39,384 nt of DNA, taken from positions 1 to 39,384 of the forward strand of contig WGCV01000014.1 of assembly GCA_015493615.1 (NCBI GenBank). Direction: 5' to 3'. A model generated the notes under the pieces. The model did no database searches and had not been told where the DNA came from. It worked only from the letters and a program-made list of their open reading frames with translations. Source of the stretch: Melioribacteraceae bacterium. Its GTDB lineage: Bacteria > Bacteroidota > Ignavibacteria > Ignavibacteriales > Melioribacteraceae. Made by a program: the position numbers and the translations under genes. Positions 35,363 through 39,384 of the stretch are shown piece after piece; position 1 is the stretch's first letter; every line of letters starts with the position of its first letter.

Positions 35363-35663
35363 ACATAACGGCGCGGTTTTTCGCCCGTCTTCCGAAAACT
35401 AAAAAGCCGAGTTAAAGAGCCAATGCCTAAAATTTTTTCTAAATTTTTATTTGCTCACTATTGTTAATTTATAACATTTTCAAAAAACAAACGCTAAATT
35501 TGCTTAGCATTACAATGTCACAAAACCGCCCCCGCTTTTTGATGTGGACGGTAGAGGGGATTGAGCTAAGGTGTGGTTTAGCACAACACCGGATTATCTC
35601 TCGGCAAGTTTACCCCGCAGCTATTTTGCAGGGCATCGAGATGAATCCTTTATAACGTTATGT
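35363..35663 (-). other. attC-like recombination site B (after the outer-membrane protein gene)
   Basis: On the minus strand ACATAAC (35663-35657) begins 6 nt after the stop codon of the 204-residue gene. The site ends in GGGCGAAAAACCGCGCC-GTTATGT (35369-35363). The eight end bases ACATAACG/CGTTATGT are perfect inverted repeats; inner arms pair less well than in site C. The 301-bp interior has several hairpins (for example GGTGT...ACACC near 35570-35590) and no gene. It may be a fusion of two sites or carry extra sequence. Confidence 0.4.
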
Positions 35664-35669
35664 TTTTAT

Positions 35670-36284
35670 TTAGAATATATAACCAATGTTCAGATGAATG
35701 GACTTGACTACAAAATTTTCAATAATATGTTTTTCAGTATATGGGGATTTAATTTCTAATAAATCTTTTTCAAAAGTTGTTGGAATAAATAAATACTCTA
35801 ATTCAAAAAAGAAATTCTTCAAAAACTTTGTCCCGAAAATAATATTATAACCTAATGATATTTCCAACTTCTCTCCTAATACTTCATGTGTTTCATCATA
35901 ATATTGCGGATGAGATGAACCGCCTGCGTTGTCATAAAAATAACCAACACCTAATCCACAATAAAAATTATGATTCAGTAATTCATAATTATAGTAAGAA
36001 CTCATAAAAATAGACGCCATCTGCCATTGTGTAAGTTGTCTGAATTTGGAAGATTTTAAAAAATATAAATCAAAAGAAAAATCTCCTCTAAAATCAAAAT
36101 TATTAATGAATTTGTGATTGTATAAAATTTTTACACCTGTAAAAGTACTTTTTAAGTAATTGCTCTGTAAATTTGTTTTAATACAAATACCCAAAGATGA
36201 ATCTTGTGCAAAAAGAGCATCCCAGTTCAACAAAAAGGTTATAAGTACGAAATATAGTAAAACTTCTTTTTTTCTATCGTGCAT
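35670..36284 (-). CDS. Small outer-membrane beta-barrel-like protein
   Basis: The 204-residue protein opens with a signal peptide (MHDRKKEVLLYFVLITFLLNWDALFA, cleavage likely before QDS). The mature part alternates polar and aromatic residues in strands (FDFRGDFSFDLYFL, HNFYCGLGVGYFYDNAGG, LEISLGYNIIFG, FFFELEYLFIP) and ends in an aromatic residue (IHLNIGYIF), the usual outer-membrane insertion signal. This fits an eight-strand barrel of the OMP_b-brl kind; its function is unknown. A strong AGGAG lies 9 bases before the ATG and overlaps the end of the upstream gene remnant. The stop is 6 nt from attC-like site B. Confidence 0.75.
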   Translation of the reverse strand: MHDRKKEVLLYFVLITFLLNWDALFAQDSSLGICIKTNLQSNYLKSTFTGVKILYNHKFINNFDFRGDFSFDLYFLKSSKFRQLTQWQMASIFMSSYYNYELLNHNFYCGLGVGYFYDNAGGSSHPQYYDETHEVLGEKLEISLGYNIIFGTKFLKNFFFELEYLFIPTTFEKDLLEIKSPYTEKHIIENFVVKSIHLNIGYIF

Positions 36285-36295
36285 TATAGAATCTC

Positions 36296-36427
36296 CTAAT
36301 TTATAATTGGAATATCTTCTCTGTACTGTCCTAAATGAATAATTCTATTTAAGTACCAAGTAGTAGTGTCATTATCGTTGCAATATCTTTGGCATAATTC
36401 ATTATCGTCAGCATAAATACATTTATA
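36296..36427 (-). pseudogene. 3' fragment of a gene cut off by a MITE
   Basis: About 43 codons (CIYADDNELCQRYCNDNDTTTWYLNRIIHLG...PIIN) run in frame to TAG at 36296. The fragment begins exactly at the MITE at 36428, with no start codon of its own outside the element. If the MITE and one TTATA copy are removed, the frame continues upstream for at least another ~20 codons into the end of the lipoprotein gene region. The original gene is not recognised. It was probably coupled to the outer-membrane protein gene, whose ribosome site begins right at its stop. Confidence 0.5.
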
Positions 36428-36576
36428 GGAGGCTTTGCATAACCCCATTTCGTCATTGCGAACTCCGATGTTTTTTATCGGAGTGTGGCAATCTCCCATA
36501 TTTTGGCAGATTATTTCGGGATAAAACTCCTCGTAATGACATAACTTTAATTTTCTATAGATTATGCAAAGGCTTC
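36428..36576. mobile_element. 149-bp MITE with perfect 5-bp target duplication (TTATA)
   Basis: The element has the same length as the copy at 34487 and differs from it by only a few bases. The terminal repeats are GGAGGCTTTGCATAACC and (reverse complement of the right end) GAAGCCTTTGCATAATC. TTATA flanks both sides (36423-36427 and 36577-36581). Two near-identical copies 1.8 kb apart with different duplications mean separate, fairly recent transpositions. Target choice seems to be AT-rich 5-mers. Confidence 0.87.
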
Positions 36577-36627
36577 TTATATTCAAACCTGACTTTTTCG
36601 CTGAATCTTCTCAAAATAACCTTGATA

Positions 36628-37578
36628 CTACGTTGATGAACAGAACCGCCATAAATGGTTATCGCTTTGATTGTCAAAATCAATATCGTCTAATTGATAT
36701 AGCCATACAACTTTTTGTCCAAGATTTCTAGCGTGTCCTAATAAAACAGTAAATTCGTTTAAATCTAATTTTTGATTTACCCAATTCATAGTAGATTTAT
36801 CTCCAAATCTATCTTTAAAATCAGACCATAATGGTCTTTGATCATCGCCCGATGGTGTATATATACAAAAAGCTAAATGGATCCAATCTTTATAGCTAGA
36901 AACCATAATATCATCCGCATATGACGCCCGCCAAGAAATGCAACTCTTTTTATAATCGCCAATTATTAACTTTGATGATGTGGCGCTGTGAATATGATTG
37001 CTAAGGTTTATGTATTCAATATTTGTATACATTGGCGACCCATCTGGATGAGAATATGGTTCATCTATATAAAAAGCATAGGCATCTGAAAATGTATCAA
37101 TTCTGGTTATTGGATCTGGATTGTATTTTTTATATAATCTCACCATAATTTCATTACTGGAAAATCCAGCGTCAAAATAATCATTCCACACAGACTCATC
37201 TGCAATAGCATTAAAATATATATACTTGAAGCGCCATCTATCTTTTAAGTCTCTAAGTTTTCTTTTGATATTAATGCGATGCCCATTCGGCCAAATTCCA
37301 AGATATCGCCCATCTTTTTGTTCAAAATGATGAAATACCCATCCGTCAATATATTTATAGCCGCAAGTTGGTTTGTCTGGTTCAAGTACTTTTGTTTGGG
37401 CGGTATTATCAAATATTATACTATCTGAAAAATTTTTCATTGGGACATAGCCTTTAAGAATAGTAGTTTTACTAAACCGATTAATTATTTTACTATCTGG
37501 TTCTGTATTAACAATTTTTTCAACATTACAAGAAAAAAGTATTAATAGTGATATGATAAATAATATTCGTTGTGCCAT
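36628..37578 (-). CDS. Lipoprotein with a glycosidase-like barrel, unrecognised family
   Basis: The protein is 316 residues from ATG at 37578, which has GGAGG nine bases upstream. A longer frame to 37701 would start inside attC-like site C. The N terminus MAQRILFIISLLILFSC is a lipoprotein signal with lipobox LFSC, so it is probably a membrane-anchored, exported protein. The mature part has barrel-like strands and motifs such as KYIYFNAIADESVWNDYF, DAYAFYIDEPYSHPDG and VVWLYQLDDIDFDN; the YIDEP stretch recalls glycoside-hydrolase catalytic loops, but I cannot name a family. The frame ends at TAG; reading through it gives YQGYFEKIQRKSQV and then TGA at 36583, which looks like a natural C-terminal helix, so the TAG may be a late nonsense mutation. 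Confidence 0.7.
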   Translation of the reverse strand: MAQRILFIISLLILFSCNVEKIVNTEPDSKIINRFSKTTILKGYVPMKNFSDSIIFDNTAQTKVLEPDKPTCGYKYIDGWVFHHFEQKDGRYLGIWPNGHRINIKRKLRDLKDRWRFKYIYFNAIADESVWNDYFDAGFSSNEIMVRLYKKYNPDPITRIDTFSDAYAFYIDEPYSHPDGSPMYTNIEYINLSNHIHSATSSKLIIGDYKKSCISWRASYADDIMVSSYKDWIHLAFCIYTPSGDDQRPLWSDFKDRFGDKSTMNWVNQKLDLNEFTVLLGHARNLGQKVVWLYQLDDIDFDNQSDNHLWRFCSST

Positions 37579-37604
37579 TATAAATCCTCCAATATTTGGA
37601 AAAA

Positions 37605-37824
37605 ACATAACGGCGTTGCCGCTAAGCCGCCGCCCAGAACAGCAATGCTTAACCAACAACGAATGTTTATAATTTGTAGCCACCAGTAAATTCCATCTCA
37701 CTAGTGGCGACCTAACTTACATTTACAATCTAATTAGAACAAAATACCAAACGAAAAACGCAAACTTAAAAACTGCACACCACCCAAACCGTTTCGGCGG
37801 TCGGTCTTGAGCGGCTGGTTATAT
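37605..37824 (-). other. attC-like recombination site C (after the SIR2-domain gene)
   Basis: On the minus strand ATATAAC (37824-37818) begins 6 nt after the stop codon, and the site closes with GTTATGT (37611-37605). The inner arms pair well: GCCGCTCAAGACCGACCGCC near the first core against GGCGGCGGCTTAGCGGC near the second, with a few unpaired bases, as in the L boxes of integron attC sites. A second inner hairpin (GTAGCCACCAGT / ACTAGTGGCGAC) lies in the middle. At 220 bp it is longer than normal attC. It is the clearest of the three sites. Confidence 0.5.
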
Positions 37825-37830
37825 GAACAT

Positions 37831-39018
37831 TCACAAAATAGTATTAGCTATCGTTTTCCAATCTATATTTTCAATATAATTTTGTATTGTTAGCAGTCTA
37901 TTTTCTTTCTTCCAAGTCTCCCAATTTCTAGAGATTGCACCACGTGCTGAAACTTTTAAGTTGTACAGGTCAGGGTGGATAACTAGTATTCTATTCTGCG
38001 GATTTCCAACCATCCATTCTATCAATCGTGTATTTATTCCTTTGTCTCCGAAACTATAACCACAAATTATTAATGAATCCAAACTGTTATTAAGCACTTC
38101 ATAAAATTGCCTATGCAGTGTATTCCAAATGCCGTAATTGTATTGTAACATTTTATTAAATGTGCCGGCAAGGAACATTGGTCTTCCATCAATAGGATAT
38201 TGTAAATCGCCCTTCGGATTTTTTGTGTGCCAAAAGTCCCACTCTAATGGGATGCCAATTTGAACGGTTTTGGGATTATCTTCAGCATTAAACCGAAACC
38301 AATTAACTGAACCGTGAAGCTTAATGAGAGATAATTTATCCTTAGACGAATTGAATAAATTATAATTCCAATATCGCACATTATTAACTGGTTCATTAAA
38401 CCCATCTTGAATAGGAATAGAATTGGAGGAAAAGAATTGTTCTAACAGTGTATCGTGATTTAAGGTGAATATATAAATATTCTCAAATGTTTCTTGTTTA
38501 TAACACTCGCTAAGAAAAGATAAATAAGTCATATCTTTTACATCTTTATTTAATGCGTGCCAAACAATATCAACAATATAATTCATTGCCTCGCTTGACA
38601 ATTCAAGTAAATTCCAAGTACTTTTAATTTCCGAACTGCGTTGATCAAATAATGATTTTATGTCAGGCATTATTTTGTCAATAAATGTTTGGACTATAGG
38701 ATTGTCATAATTAAAAGTTTCGCTGTCATATATTTGATTGCAGATGTAATACAAATCCTCATAATTTGTGGCTCTATCTGGAAACGGGAAATAGTATAAA
38801 TCACTCTCAACTTTAACGCGATTAAGAAATATTAATACTCTACTGAGATATTCCTCTGGAAAGCCAGTGTGCGCCATTGGACTTTTGCCAAAATAATAAT
38901 TCCCATCAGTATGACGAAAAATATTTTTACCCGTAATAACAGTTTCAGTGACACTGCTAGTTGATGGATAGCCAGCCTTCAAAGAAATCCCAGAACCAAA
39001 TAAAAATCCAATCTTCAT
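37831..39018 (-). CDS. SIR2-like domain protein, possible defence effector
   Basis: The 395-residue protein carries the bacterial SIR2-like fold (SIR2_2 type). It has the glycine-rich NAD loop FGSGISLKAGYPST (about residues 7-20), FTLNHDTLLEQ with Asn187 and Asp189, KLHGSVNW with His235 (position of the catalytic His), and LIICGYSFGDKGIN near 337-350. Proteins of this kind, often acting as NADases, are effectors of anti-phage systems (for example DSR and Thoeris families). This one has no second effector or sensor domain and no adjacent partner gene, so it may work alone or not in defence. It is the most upstream cassette seen, with GTTATAT 14 nt before the ATG and an attC-like site 6 nt after the stop. 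Confidence 0.82.
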   Translation of the reverse strand: MKIGFLFGSGISLKAGYPSTSSVTETVITGKNIFRHTDGNYYFGKSPMAHTGFPEEYLSRVLIFLNRVKVESDLYYFPFPDRATNYEDLYYICNQIYDSETFNYDNPIVQTFIDKIMPDIKSLFDQRSSEIKSTWNLLELSSEAMNYIVDIVWHALNKDVKDMTYLSFLSECYKQETFENIYIFTLNHDTLLEQFFSSNSIPIQDGFNEPVNNVRYWNYNLFNSSKDKLSLIKLHGSVNWFRFNAEDNPKTVQIGIPLEWDFWHTKNPKGDLQYPIDGRPMFLAGTFNKMLQYNYGIWNTLHRQFYEVLNNSLDSLIICGYSFGDKGINTRLIEWMVGNPQNRILVIHPDLYNLKVSARGAISRNWETWKKENRLLTIQNYIENIDWKTIANTIL

Positions 39019-39384
39019 AATTTCACTTGTGCATATAACTTTAAAGAATTTTATCTGGAAATGGACAAAAAATATATGGTGTTGACAATTTAAAATCCAT
39101 TTACAGACCTGTTCCGTTTGTTTCTCCGGGATAGATGCGAAACCATTTCCGCCGTAAGTTTAAGGGGATTTAATACGGTTTCTAATCCGTTATTTAATAC
39201 TATTTTCATCAAATTAAACAGTCTAATTTTCCAAAAATGTGTTTCAGTATTTCTAATTCCAAATTGACAAAAGTGAAATAAACCGGAAAGAGAAGTAAGG
39301 AGAAAGGAAACTTTTTTCACCCTCATCGATGAGTTTTGTGTATCGGAATATTTTAAAAAAGTGTTGCCCAATTAACCGCCTCTA
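39019..39384. other. Upstream edge of the cassette array and a dispersed repeat
   Basis: GTTATAT (39039-39033, minus strand) is a core-like sequence before the SIR2-domain gene, but without the GC-rich arm that precedes the cores at 37605, 35363 and 34306. It could be an attI-like site or chance. The rest is the dispersed repeat at 39090-39371. No integrase is visible before the window ends. Confidence 0.4.
39090..39371 (-). repeat. Dispersed ORF-like repeat, longer relative of 14573-14797
   Basis: The open frame MGNTFLKYSDTQNSSMRVKK... ends in LNPLKLTAEMVSHLSRR. It shares its first ~25 residues and the LNPxxLTAxxx part with the shorter copy at 14573-14797, and both carry a hairpin with compensating differences near the start. 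Codon use and composition do not look like a conserved protein, so I list it as a repeat. A real small gene cannot be ruled out. Confidence 0.45.

Noticed and set aside
36296-36586. 96-codon open frame as an intact gene
   Set aside because: The first half is MITE sequence; only the last ~43 codons look like real protein, so I list a fragment instead.
37579-37701. Longer N terminus for the cassette lipoprotein
   Set aside because: The added 41 residues are translated from attC-like site C; the shorter start has GGAGG and opens directly with a lipoprotein signal.

Overview
The window is AT-rich bacterial chromosome. I read it as a member of the Bacteroidota/Chlorobiota/Ignavibacteriota group, probably Ignavibacteria-like. 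This rests on the gene set (monomeric NADP isocitrate dehydrogenase, Dxr and RseP adjacent, Aer-type sensor, selenium-dependent molybdenum hydroxylase with YgfK), on AT-rich coding with occasional TAnnTTTG-like -10 sites, and on intergenic spaces packed with short dispersed repeats. The phylum is an inference from style, not proved by a marker gene. I saw no rRNA, tRNA or CRISPR array.

Layout. 1-1487: gene-free, with palindromic repeats and a MITE-like element. 1488-5092 (minus strand): a Cys-cluster protein overlapping a nitronate monooxygenase/FabK-like enzyme, then a monooxygenase-fold protein and an AlbA_2/ATPase-like regulator. 5266-14556 (minus strand): an apparent 11-gene operon. It carries a complete Liv-type ABC transporter (livG, livF, livK, livH, livM). 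Between livK and livH sit a 54-codon Lys-rich peptide ORF, a B12-binding-type radical SAM enzyme, an unrecognised 383-aa protein and a single-TM protein. A DUF1016/YhcG-type nuclease lies between livH and livM. 15203-17425: monomeric icd. 17781-18471: an MNT/HEPN pair flanked by 83-bp direct repeats that include the end of the SDR gene. 18652-22940: SDR-msrA and dxr-rseP. 23329-24938: phosphomannomutase and a small protein. 25323-31173: a two-gene XdhD/YgfK operon. 31977-34047 (plus strand): a PAS protein and a methyl-accepting protein that together resemble Aer split into two genes.

34306-39039 (minus strand) looks like an array of mobile gene cassettes. Single genes or small modules (a SIR2-domain protein, a lipoprotein, an outer-membrane protein, VapBC) each end 6-7 nt before a long imperfect palindrome. 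These palindromes are bounded by ACATAAC/GTTATGT cores and resemble integron attC sites. No integrase lies in the window. Two copies of a 149-bp MITE, each with its own perfect 5-bp target duplication, have inserted into this array, one of them inside an attC-like site.

The two strongest candidates for something undescribed are the radical-SAM/peptide block embedded in the Liv transporter operon and the attC-like cassette array. Repeat comparisons were made by eye on the given bases. Family assignments come from motif recognition, not from database searches.
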